Assembly: GCA_027943335.1 (NCBI GenBank)
Contig: BSBK01003252.1
Location: forward strand, 1,094,001-1,158,000
Direction: 5' to 3'
Length of the DNA: 64,000 nucleotides
From: Chamaecyparis obtusa
Lineage: Eukaryota; Streptophyta; Pinopsida; Cupressales; Cupressaceae
Part shown: in pieces, positions 21,230 to 31,965 of the stretch
Layout of the letters: every line of letters starts with the position of its first letter
Numbering within the stretch: the stretch's first letter is position 1
Position numbers and translations under genes: made by a program
Notes under the pieces: generated by a model
What the model saw: only the letters and a program-made list of their open reading frames with translations
Database searches by the model: none
Told to the model about the DNA's origin: nothing

Positions 21230-24170
21230 TGGTCACTAATAGCCAACTTTCAGAAGAATATGAATTAATGAAAACATACATAAGTGGATGAACATAAATA
21301 ATGAAGGTACCAAACATTGCCTGAAGTAATGAAGTGTTGACCTGAGGTTGAATGTAGTATGCTCATGTATGATCCACAACCTGCAAGGAAGGAAAAGATG
21401 GGGTTAGATCCAAAGGATCTAAGCAATGCCTAGCACCGTATTATTAATCATCATCTACAATTATACATGTGTATATTCAAGCCATACACTTCTAAAAGGA
21501 ACTATGCTATAGAACATGTGCACTCAGGAAACATATGCGTGCAAGGAGTAAATCAAGACCAAAATGGAGCAAAAACTATGATGTCAAATGTGTTATCAAG
21601 AAACAGCTCATGGGTTGTGAGTCAACATGGTATGTTGTTTATACAAGATCAATAAAAGGACATCTTGATAAAATAGTATGCAAGATCATTAAGCCTAGAT
21701 GACAGTGATACAATGGTTCACATCTCAAACCTCACAAGATCTTCAAGCTAGCATGCTATCAAAATAGAATGGCAATGATGATTCAATGCATCTATAGCCT
21801 TAACAACATGGCAACATTGATCAATAATAGAAAATACATTACAAATGTCAAGCTCACGGTCTCAATGAAATAAATAGTGTATAAAATAATAGATGGTGCA
21901 CAACAACAGCACGCATGCAATGACAACAATAACATTGCATGGATGCTCGAGCTCAAATTCAAAATAGTAAGTGTATTAATGTATGATCTAATAGCAGCAA
22001 CCACATTGATCATTACCTTTGACTCCTCCATCATTATAGAAGAGATAACTACCTACAACTATATTTCATAATTCCTCCTTTGAAGCCATGGGTTACTTTA
22101 AAATGGAGAAAGTATACAAACACACCAATTTAATCCCAAAACATCATATAACTGGAATTAATCACATCTCACAAATGTATATATTATACTACATACCATT
22201 GTATTATATATATCAAGTATCATTATGAGTTTACATCATATATTTAGTCTTAATAAAATCTTATAAAACAACATAAAACTAACCCAAAATACTTCAAAAG
22301 ATGTAGATTTTCAAGCTCATAAATAGTCATGAAACATGATCCTAAATTTTATATAGAGAGTTTGGACTTTGAAGGGGTAAAAATACATATTAATTTTGAT
22401 GTATATTTTCTTGCAGTGGATCGTAAGAGAGGCCCTAATGATCATGCTAAGAAAATCCCTGAATCATATCATGAGACTACCAATCAAATTGATGCTCAAA
22501 ACTATTGATCTTATCACCTACAACTTGGTTAAAATGGTCTTTCAACATCAAAGTGTTTAAAAGGTTTGAAAATAATGATTATTTTGGTTGAGGTGTTGAT
22601 GTTTCCATTGATATAAACATGTTTTTGTTGTCATTAGTTACTGATTGTTGCAAATTTTATTGAGTTTTCTATGTAGTGGTGCTAAGATAAATGTTCTATT
22701 TATGAACAGTTGGAAGACTTGTCTAATTAAGATCATTGTGTCACTTCCATTGTCAATCTTAATATAACATCATTTCAATTGAACGTTTCATTTCAAATTT
22801 ATCCTCTTTCCTACTAAGGGTAATCTCTCTTTTTCATCATCATTGTTGTAGTGGACCAATAATTTCATCTCGAAATTTTAGTAACACATCCTAGCATACT
22901 TGACCAATAGTTTCAACTCTATATGTTTATAACACATTTGTTACCCAATCAATACTTCTATTATAGATTTCTATATTATGTATTTATCTATTTATGCTAA
23001 ATATTGTGAATCTTGCATCATTTTATGTATTCATTCCATATTCACATTAACTCTAATCAAACACAAACTGAGGAAATAATCATACATAATGTCAAGTCTT
23101 CTTTGGAACTAGAGTTGGATCTTGTTGGCTATTTCATCTAATGAATGATATTGATTTGGATCCTATTTTATATCTCCAGGCTTGGATCCTATTTCCCATT
23201 ATTTTACCAACAAGGAAGACAAAGAACCAGAAGAGGGAGAAAGAAACCCTCTTCTCCTACCCAAAAATTAATCACTGTGCATGCACTCAACCATAGGAAT
23301 CTCAACCATCTTATTTATTTTTAAATGAGAATCAATGATGTAGATAGCTCATAGGCATGGAAAAATCAGTGAGCATCAATATCAGCATAAATCAAATGCC
23401 GAAATACTCCACACGGTGCCATGACAGTAGTAGGTTCGTGAGGTTCTCAAACAGTGAGCTCATAAACAATGCATGATGCCCTAGCTTGGAGCTCGTGAGC
23501 CATCAAGACATTTCCTCATGAAATGATCATAAATGAGGAGTACCACATAGTGAATATCAAGAGAAAAACAAATAAAGAGAGATCAAACACTTCACACAAT
23601 GCCTTGAAGGTAATAGCAATGATTCCCTAGCTCTCAAAGCTTGTGGGTCATCAAGCACTCCAAATGAAAATATCTAAACAATGCCAGTATTAAACGGTGA
23701 GCTCATAAACAATGCATGATGCCCTAGCTTGCACCCCATGAGCCATCAAGACATTTCCTCATGAAATGATCATAAACAGGGAGTACCACATAGTGAATAT
23801 CAAGATCAAAACAAATAAAGAGAGATCAAACACTTCACACAATAACTTGAAGGTAATAGCAACAATACCCTATCTCTCAAAGCTCATGGGTCATCAAGCA
23901 TTCCAAATGCAAAGATGTAAACAATGCCAGTATTAACATTCATATTGTGCCATTAAATCAACAAATTCCATCAAAATTAAATTGAGTTAATGAGAAGAAA
24001 AAGCTCGAATGCCTACCTCAAATCATGGTTTCCATATGCCAAGCTTCAAAATCAATCTCGAGCTTCACAACAAAAGAGCCCTCTTCGCACATGCAACTCA
24101 ATCTACCACAGTTAGGGCCATCTTTGTGCACACAGCTTGATCACGAAAACTACAAATTAGCCTTTCTTTT
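21230..24170. repeat. Unclassified ~2.9-kb repeat unit, copy 2
   Basis: Collinear with copy 1 but lacking its 17600-19050 segment, and carrying about 1.3 kb (about 22000-23325) not seen in copy 1. That extra block is AT-rich with no recognised coding. It also carries the 243-bp tandem duplication at 23454-23945. Confidence 0.6.
23454..23945. repeat. 243-bp tandem duplication in repeat copy 2
   Basis: Units start at 23454 and 23697 with GTGAGCTCATAAACAATGCA. The single equivalent in copy 1 starts at 19480. The two copies share most positions across the whole unit. Confidence 0.8.
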
Positions 24171-26300
24171 TCTTTTTTTTGTTTATAATCACGTGGGTGT
24201 CAAAATTATGACGGTACCATCACTATTATGACAGTATTAGGGGCACTTACAAAAAACACAAAAATCACACACAAATGGTAGTGTCATCATAAATTGGCAT
24301 CAAAATTTGACCCCAAATAATGTAGTGTGAACTGAAGGTTTTTCCATTTTTTTATAGGAAAATTTGTCAAATCTTTATGTTGTTTGGAAAATTTGATAAG
24401 TTGTGATTATGTTTTGATAAATTTTGTCGGGTTTTTGGTTTTGAACACACACATTAAGCACATGAAGGTAAATAAATCCAAGCACACATTATCCCTATAA
24501 GAATTGTTATAGCATGAAAACCTTTGCTCACAAACTTAGGCACACTTCTAAGAGCTAATCAGAATATGACCATTAAAGACCACACAATTGGTCAAGCAAT
24601 GTTGTATTAGTTGAATCCAAACACTCAAGGAAGGAATGATATGGTGAGTGTCTTGGGGAAGTTAGTATCTTCCTTGCACAAATATTATCAAACTTTTGGG
24701 GGTGATTAGGGTAGCTTCTACACTATGGAGACTAGTTTGGGGCATTGTTTAGTGATATCTTATGTTAATCATACAAGATAATGTAGTCCCACAAGAAGGA
24801 CTGAGGCCTATAGCCCTACAAGACTAGGCATAAGATACCACCATCCTCTGAAACTTTAATCTCAAAGAGGCATTTATTTATAGTGGGGCAAAGTAGCTAG
24901 CTTTGCTTTGTTCCCTACTTGAATCATTCCTGAGAGATTTTTTTCCTCAACTGACAGGCTTGCTAAAGGTAATGCATAAACTAAATGGATAGAAAAGGTG
25001 AAGTTTGGATTTTTTATTTTCCCTCAAGGGGAAAAAATAATACCACCCTATTCAAACTTTTATGTCTCTCAAACATGCCAAAAATGCATGCATTCCCCAT
25101 AAGACAACTTGCATATGAAGAGATAAACACTTAGAGGTTTCTCATTTTACCAAAGGGAGAAGAGCATACTACCCTAATGTCCAATAAATCATAAGAAATA
25201 AATCCCTAATTATCTATGTGCCTAAATAATCACTAAAGGAGACACATTGTTTAGTTGATGTCAATAGGCAACCTGCAATGAGTCCGTTAGTAGTTTTGAT
25301 TGGTGTTTTTCAACAAAGCATCCTGCAACCACAAATTATTTAGTATTTTCCTCAATATGTTCAAGTTGTAAATTTTGGCAAGAAAATTTCTTCAATAAAC
25401 ATCATGCAAAAACTAGTTAGGCTGTGAAATTAAGCAACTAGAAAGCCAACAAGACCACGTATTGTTAGAAATCAAAAACCAAGTCAACAACACCCTAGAT
25501 TTATCTCTCTATTTTTTATATGATAAAACATAGATAGTAATTTTCAGCATAAATTCATATGATACAACTAAATTAAGGAAATGATAAATCCCTAAAAGCT
25601 TTCCTATCGTATGATAAAACTTAACAAAGGATGCAACAAAACCCTAAAAGTCTTAATGTCGTACAATAAAACTCATAGAATAAAATGATACAAGTTAGAA
25701 TAACATATTATTGTATGAGTATCTTCACATTATAAAATGATAAACAATATCAAAGCATAACATTGTACGAGAAATTATCCCAGGCGTACGAAATTATACT
25801 TAGTTTTAGAAATCTTGAAAAATAAACACAAAACAAAGCTAAAATCTGAATTCCAGCCCCATGATTAACACTAGAAATGTGTGGGGAAAAGTGATCTTGA
25901 ATCTACAACACAAAAATTCAATAAATAAATATATCAAATGGGTTAGTAGCATGAAACCATATTCAAAACAAGAACAAAAACCCATTTGAAGGCGACTTGT
26001 TGCTTCCTATTTAGGGTGAGTATAATCTATGAAATTTATCTCAAATCATAAGAATTTAGATTAGTGACTTTAATGCCCTAAAATGGAATATCCAATTCAG
26101 AATGATGCAATGATTATATTCTTTTCTCCAAGATCTTGATTAACCATGCAAATACTAGGCTAAGAATTGAGATTCTAAGCTAGAAATGAAGCTAAATACA
26201 AGACTTAAACTAGAAACAACATGATGAAAGTAAACTAAGGTTAGAAATAAAACTAAGAAAAATGCATATTAAAACCTAGAATGATGTTAACATTATAATT
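24171..26300. other. Long non-coding stretch
   Basis: No coding signal on either strand. AT-rich sequence with many ATAAAAC and CCCTAAAAG phrases around 25500-25760. It could be the body of a long minus-strand LTR ending at 26756 (next entry). I see no other structure. Confidence 0.35.
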
Positions 26301-26756
26301 ATACTATGCAAATTTGGGATCCCCAATGAGCTTAGGTGAGGCTTGTTTTATAGGAATTCCAAGGGAATGAATGATTAAGATTCAATCATTGAGGGAGATT
26401 GAGATTCTTTCTCCCTCAATCCATGTGATCTTAAACCACATTAAAGTCATTGATTGGTCAAATTTGTGTTTGTTTAGGCGTGGATGAGACAAAAATATAA
26501 TTTTCCCCATTTAATCCATTTTAATTTTCATTTTGGTGCACACACATGTGTTGAATGGGTTCATTTAATTAATTAAACAACTTGGTTTGATGATCTAAAT
26601 AGCCTTGATGCTTTGAATAATTTATTTAAGTTATGATTGACTTAATTATGCAAGTCATTTGATCGAACTAGTCACATAATTAGGTCTAGTATAATGTCTA
26701 GTTTAATTAATTAGAGTTAGGGGCTCTTAGTTTACTAGACCAATTTTAGGTGATTA
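26000..26756 (-). repeat. Possible minus-strand LTR, U3 side
   Basis: Read on the minus strand, TGTAATCACCTAAAATTGG starts at 26756, about 280 bp after the end of the base-layer ORF, where a 3' LTR would start. A TATA-type CCTATAAAACAAGCC occurs on the minus strand near 26343-26357, some 400 bp in. The other end and the partner LTR were not found, so this is a candidate only; the left boundary given is arbitrary. Confidence 0.3.
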
Positions 26757-27037
26757 CACCTATCACTCTAACATAAGAGAATTATCATAAAAGATTTTAA
26801 AATAACATCCAATTCCTTGAAAATGAAAACTATAAAGAACTGAACTTCAAAGGAAAACATCCACACCACAAATTGCAAAGATGAAAGTAGTGATTGTTTT
26901 TCTATTAATGATATCATAAAATATTACATAAAAAGTTTATTATATAGAAATATTTGAAAGATGACATGCATCTTCAAAGAGTCTTTTGGAAAACATAACA
27001 AACTAAAATAAACATAAAAAGATTAGGTTTTAATATG

Positions 27038-28709
27038 TTACAAGTGGGTGTCAGTAACATGTTTGGTGTAGGCCTCACCAAGGTACATATCAACATTGTG
27101 GATATAATTCCTTGCAATGATTTCAATTTCAATCATCTCTTCCGTATTCTTGTGGGTTTTCTCCAGTGTAGACTCACCTCTTTGGAAGCCTCCAAAACAT
27201 CCTGTAGCACAACCTTGCATTCCTTAGTCCATTCACTATATTTATTCAATGCTCTATCATCATTGAGTAGCGAGGGAAACCCTATTTTTGAAGCATAATT
27301 GAATTCATCTAACTCTAATGTAATCTACTTATAGTAGCCTTTGTATTTTTCTATCAATTCTTCAATATATAAAATAACATCAACATCAAAAGGTTCTCTA
27401 TTGTACATCTCTTGTAGTTTGGATTCCATCCTCTCCCTAATCCTTTTATGTTCTTTAACTACAATAAGGTTTTTGAAATAAGCAAACCCAGAATTTATCA
27501 ACCCATATCATCATCTTGGTGAACCTTTTTTGTAGCAGTTTAGAAGTTGTTTCAAATATGGAATTACTCATTTGTGAAAGTAGTTGTTGATTTTCCATTT
27601 TTAACTTTTCATATTTATCTTTGGATTGGAAGCCTTATCCTTGAGTTAACAATCCTAGAAACCCATTAGATATACCACTGATAATATCCTTTAAAGAAGT
27701 ATTCTCTAGAAAAAAACATGTCCCTCTTTGCTTTATATGTATCTCTCTCTGGTATCAAATCTTTTATTTGAGATTTATTGAGTTTTTCTATGTTTATGCC
27801 AAGTTCTGTTGTAGTCATTGGATCAATCTCACCTACTTTTAAGGTCAACATGTACCCAAATTCTTTTTCCACATAAATTATCTTTGGCCTTTTATGGGGT
27901 GGGCATAATGCCCATATCAGTAATATATTTTCATTTCATCTAGATTATATCTTGAGCCAATGTATATCTCATGCACTCCCTCTATGTTTAGTTTATGTTT
28001 CCCATCATTACTACACATGAAACTGTCAAACACCAGAGAAACACGTAAATCCCATCTCGGGAATATAATAACACCTACCTCTGATAGTAGATGTCTCTCT
28101 CTTTCAAGGGTCACGATGCTTATTTCATGATCAATGTCAACCTTAAGCTTGTTCATCAACTGCTCTTCATTGGAAGATGTAATATCAGGAACTAAATTCA
28201 TCAATAGTTTACCTTTGTACGCATACAAGAAATATTTAAACTCAAGAAACTTTATGAATTGGTCATCGAAAAAAAAAATTTATAGGCCAACTACCTTTCA
28301 TCCTCTTTAATACATGTTGACTCATCTAGTTCCTCTTATATTTTCTTTGGAACCTGGTATTCCTCATTTACAGTCTTCAAAATATGTTTTACCAGTCCTT
28401 GGTGAGAGCTATGTTCATCACTAGATTCATCCTCCTCAAAGGATTCTTCACCTATAGAAGAAAGAAAATGGGCTTCTTGCATCTCCTTCATTCTTTTGTC
28501 TTCTTCTTTATTATATTCATCCATAGCCATATTTTCTTCTTCTTCTTCTTCTATATTCCTTATGATATCAACTTGTATAAATGGTACATAAACATAATCC
28601 CCTAAATATGTTTTGTCTTTGCAATGGTTTATGAAACCTTTAAGATCAAAACCCACTCTGGGTCCTCTTTTCTTCATACAATGAGCGTTTTGTCAAGGAT
28701 GAGGTTATA
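27038..28709 (-). pseudogene. Base-layer ORF, C-terminal part, unknown function
   Basis: The second half of a minus-strand ORF whose first half is at 58909-60321 beyond the 30-kb insertion. Reading leftward: a region with VGFDLKGFINHCKDKTYLGD (about 28620-28660); an acidic stretch of Glu runs (EEEEEE, about 28530-28560); a segment with LMNKLKVDIDHEISIVTLER and FPRWDLRVSLVFDSFMC (about 28010-28190); NIEKLNKSQIKDLIPERDTY (about 27720-27800); and an end with EMIEIEIIARNYIHNVD to a TAA at 27038. Frameshifts and TAG/TGA stops break it. I do not recognise a domain. Together with the other half it would be about 1,030 codons. Its setting, ahead of a candidate minus-strand LTR, suggests a retroelement ORF rather than a host gene; this is inference. 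Confidence 0.55.
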
Positions 28710-28714
28710 TCCTT
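28710..28714. repeat. Target-site duplication, left (TCCTT)
   Basis: TCCTT before the 5' LTR matches TCATT at 58909-58913 after the 3' LTR with one mismatch. Five bp is the usual length for LTR element insertion. Confidence 0.7.
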
Positions 28715-29942
28715 TGTTATCTCTATTGAGCATTCAAGGTTGTCATTAGTATTAAAGGTTATCATAGATATTGGTCGGTCACTTACATTGAGCATATCGG
28801 TAACTAGAAGCGAGATAGACTAGTCAGTAAAGCTTACACACTGAGCATTAGATAGTTTACCAAGCACCAATAGAACATCGACACCGACAGACAGTAAACA
28901 CCGGACGTTACAGTATACATTGAGTAGTTTATACAGTGTTTACCGAGGATCATAGAAAATGGCATAGTAATCTAAAATGGCACATTCTTCTATGCAAATG
29001 GTTACAATAGATCAAAAAACATTTTACCAAGATCGAAGAATATTTAATGTTATGATATTCATTAAATGCAATGTATATCTTATGTAATAGTTTAATCTAG
29101 GTCATTTTTATACACCGTAGATCTTAGGGTTATGACTATGTTGTGTAACCTAATTTTGTTAAAGCAGAAAAAGTAGATCGCTATATAAATGTATGTTTAC
29201 ATCATTTTTGGTGTGAATTGATGCGACAATAGATAGATGAATCAAGAAGAACTTGAAGCATCTGCCTAACTTCAAGTCTATCAGTTAACAGATCAAATTA
29301 CAGAGGATATCAGATTAAGTAGAATCAGAAAAGGCTACCAAGCAGATTGAGAGAAGATATTCATCATAGTCAAGGTGATATTTTGTTAGAACTTATAGAT
29401 CTATATCAGACAATTGAGTTGTCAATTAGTAGACAATTGCCTATTGCTTTCTAACAATTGTAATAGAGTTTTGGATAAATCTCTTAACAGAGTAGACTTA
29501 ACAGTCTTATGTAAATCTCTTAACCAAGTGCACACTTCATTAGTGTTGTTAAAATCCTATAACTAGGTAGATCTAGCTAATCTAATATGTTACTCCTAAT
29601 AGGGTAAGATCACCAGAAGTGATCAAAACTTGTAGCCCTAACAGGAAAACCTTTTCTATCTGCAGTAGTGAAGAATTCGTGGGTGTCATCCCCACCGCAA
29701 TTTTTACCTTCTAACAAGGGTTTCTACCTTACCAAAATACTTGTGTTATGTGATTTCTATTTGATTTCATGTTGTTTACTTTCATTAGTTAAATGAATGA
29801 TTGATACATGCAATTAGATACAAGCTATTTTGCAAAGGTTATCACTATTTACAGTAATAGATCTGGAAGGTTTACAAGTAAATTTTTTGAAGGCACTGAT
29901 TCACCCCTCCCCTCTCAGTACCTATCTCTCCTAATTCCAACA
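28715..29942 (+). repeat. 5' LTR of the pol-less element
   Basis: Starts TGTTATCTCTATTGAGC and ends CTCTCCTAATTCCAACA. 1,228 bp, the same length as its partner; by eye about 6 percent different. TATA box at 29184-29190 (TATAAAT). Confidence 0.92.
29184..29190 (+). promoter_or_regulatory. TATA box of the 5' LTR
   Basis: TATAAAT in ATCGCTATATAAATGTATG. The partner LTR keeps it at 58150-58156. Confidence 0.6.
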
Positions 29943-29944
29943 AT

Positions 29945-29956
29945 TGGTATCAAAGC
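29945..29956 (+). other. Primer-binding site (initiator Met tRNA type)
   Basis: TGGTATCAAAGC lies 2 bp after the LTR, one base from the common plant TGGTATCAGAGC site used by most Copia and some Gypsy elements. Confidence 0.8.
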
Positions 29957-30006
29957 ATAGTTCTCTTGTTGAACAGTTTAACCACTGAAGGGTAAAGATC
30001 TAATTC

Positions 30007-31410
30007 ATGGAGAGATATAAGCTTGATAAGACTATTGAGAAGTAGAAGATAAAGATGTAGATGTTTGTTGAACAGTATAAGAAAGTTAAGGAAGGATTGA
30101 AGAAATCACTAGTTGAAAGGAAGAACCTAGCTATTCTAAAAAATGAGATCGGTTACCATGAAGAATCTATTGATGAAATGTTTGAGCATATTGGATCTAG
30201 TTCTAGAAGCATCTCTGATGGATCTAAAAGCATAATCACTGATTTATCTAAAAAGAATCAACATTTAACTGATCAAGTGAAAGCACTACAAATTAGTCAA
30301 GAATCTAAGATGGTGAGAATGGTAGAAACAATGAACAATGCTAGAAAAGTCGAGCAAGAAAGGAATCTGGCTATTGATGACCGAACATAGATGACTGAAC
30401 AACTTCAAGCTAAAGAGAATGAAATATAGATACTCGCTGATCTTCACTTCCAAGTATCTAATCAAATGATGACTATGAATCAAGAAGTAAAGCGAGTGAA
30501 TGGAGAATTGTCAAGAAGACTAGAAGATGTTGCAAGACTCAGAGAGGAGAATGAGAAGCTAAGAAATGAAGTGAAAAATCAGCAGCAAAAAAATGAAATG
30601 AAGAAATTGGTTGAGGATAGTTCTAAGAAGATTGATGACTTTCTGACTAATCAAAGAAGATTTGGGAGTAGAGCCAGTATAGGCTACACCGGCGAAGGAG
30701 AATCATCACAACAAGCTGAACAAGTCAACAATAATCAAAATTAGAAACCTAAAGTGTTGGCATGTTATCAATGTGGAAAATTGGGACATACATCTAATGT
30801 GTGTAGAAGCAAAGCACAAGGAAAACCTCATGTCACTCCTAAGTTTAATGGCTATTGTTATTACTATGGTAAGTTTGGACATCCATCTTATGAGTGTAGA
30901 GCTAAACAGAATGATATTGCTAACAATACTACAGTGGAGAAAATATGATATACTTGTAATAAACATGGACACACTGCACAAGAGTGTAAGGTTAAGATGA
31001 AGAAAGTATGGACTACTAAGAAGAAAACATAGTGAAAGCCTTATTAACTGAAGAGACAAGGTAATTCTTATGTTTGGGATTATAACACTTGAGCTAACTG
31101 CACTGCTTGTGGTAGATATGGATACATTGCAGCAAATTGTTACAAAAAGAGTCAGATTGGACAATCAAGAAGCTAGACAAGCACTGGAATGGCATGTATG
31201 CACTATCATAGGGTCAGTCATTTAAGCAAGAACTACAGAGACCAAACACCAGATGAAAATCATGTATTTGAGAGTGGATACACTATTGCAGATATCATGA
31301 AGTTAAGGAACACTATGTGGAAGAAGGCATCTAATGAGAATGTTGAGTCAAGTAATGCGGTCGGTGAAACCTCATCCACTGGATTGGGTGACATCGGTAC
31401 CTCCACTTAA
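30007..31410 (+). pseudogene. gag-like ORF with coiled coil and five zinc-knuckle units
   Basis: One frame of 468 codons from ATG 30007 (MERYKLDKTIEK) to TAA 31408, broken mainly by TAG stops but with no net frameshift. Residues about 18-240 are highly charged and heptad-rich (RLEDVARLREENEKLRNEV), probably a coiled coil. Five CCHC-like units follow at about 30760-31240: CYQCGKLGHTSNVC (intact), CYYYGKFGHPSYEC (second Cys to Tyr), a unit whose first Cys codon is TGA, CTACGRYGYIAANC (His to Tyr) and CMHYHRVSHLSKNY (two Cys to Tyr). CCHC knuckles bind RNA in nucleocapsid proteins. A standard capsid core is not obvious; the coiled coil may replace it. It sits just after the primer site, where gag is expected. 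Confidence 0.7.
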
Positions 31411-31965
31411 GGTGGTATAGGTATGTATGGAACTAACACTTCAAAATGATCACATTTTACATATAGTTCCTTATATATGATGTACAAATACCAAATCTAC
31501 ATGAATAAAGATGCATTATGGTTTATGTGTTATGAGCTAACAATGTTATATAGTCAGTAAAAGAGAGACTGAGATTTGGTTACCCATCGGTAATCACTAT
31601 ACAAGGTTAACCAGACAACAGTGCAAAGCAATGAAGAAATCCTATGTTAACCAAGTGGATTAAATTTTTAGTTGTCACCAAGCTGACAGTTGTTTCATAT
31701 CAAAAGTTAGGTCAAGCATTTATTGCATGAAATTTTGAGCGGGAATATCAAAAATTCTATAAATACATGAGAAACAGAGTTCATTTTTACATTGTGATTT
31801 TGAAGAGCGAAGATTTCACAGAGAAGATTTCGAGCTAAAATATTTTTAGAAGGATTCAAGGCTACTGTAGATTGAACCAAAAATAGTCTTCAACAATTCT
31901 GAGTAAGTTTATTTGCTACTAAAAACTTTATTTACCTACTGCTAGTCGAAACCCTAAATCAATTT
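31411..31965 (+). other. Intergenic leader between the gag-like ORF and ORF2
   Basis: 555 bp with no coding. It holds a clear TATA box and what looks like an untranslated leader for ORF2 (see the promoter entry). Confidence 0.5.
31758..31765 (+). promoter_or_regulatory. Internal TATA box ahead of ORF2
   Basis: TATAAATA in AATTCTATAAATACATGAG, about 208 bp before the ORF2 start codon. A start site about 30 bp downstream (near 31795) would give a leader of about 170 nt. No comparable box precedes the other internal ORFs here. Confidence 0.45.

Noticed and set aside
28384..28605. Plus-strand frame rich in Phe and hydrophobic residues as a membrane protein
   Set aside because: It is the antisense of the Glu-rich acidic stretch in the minus-strand base-layer ORF.
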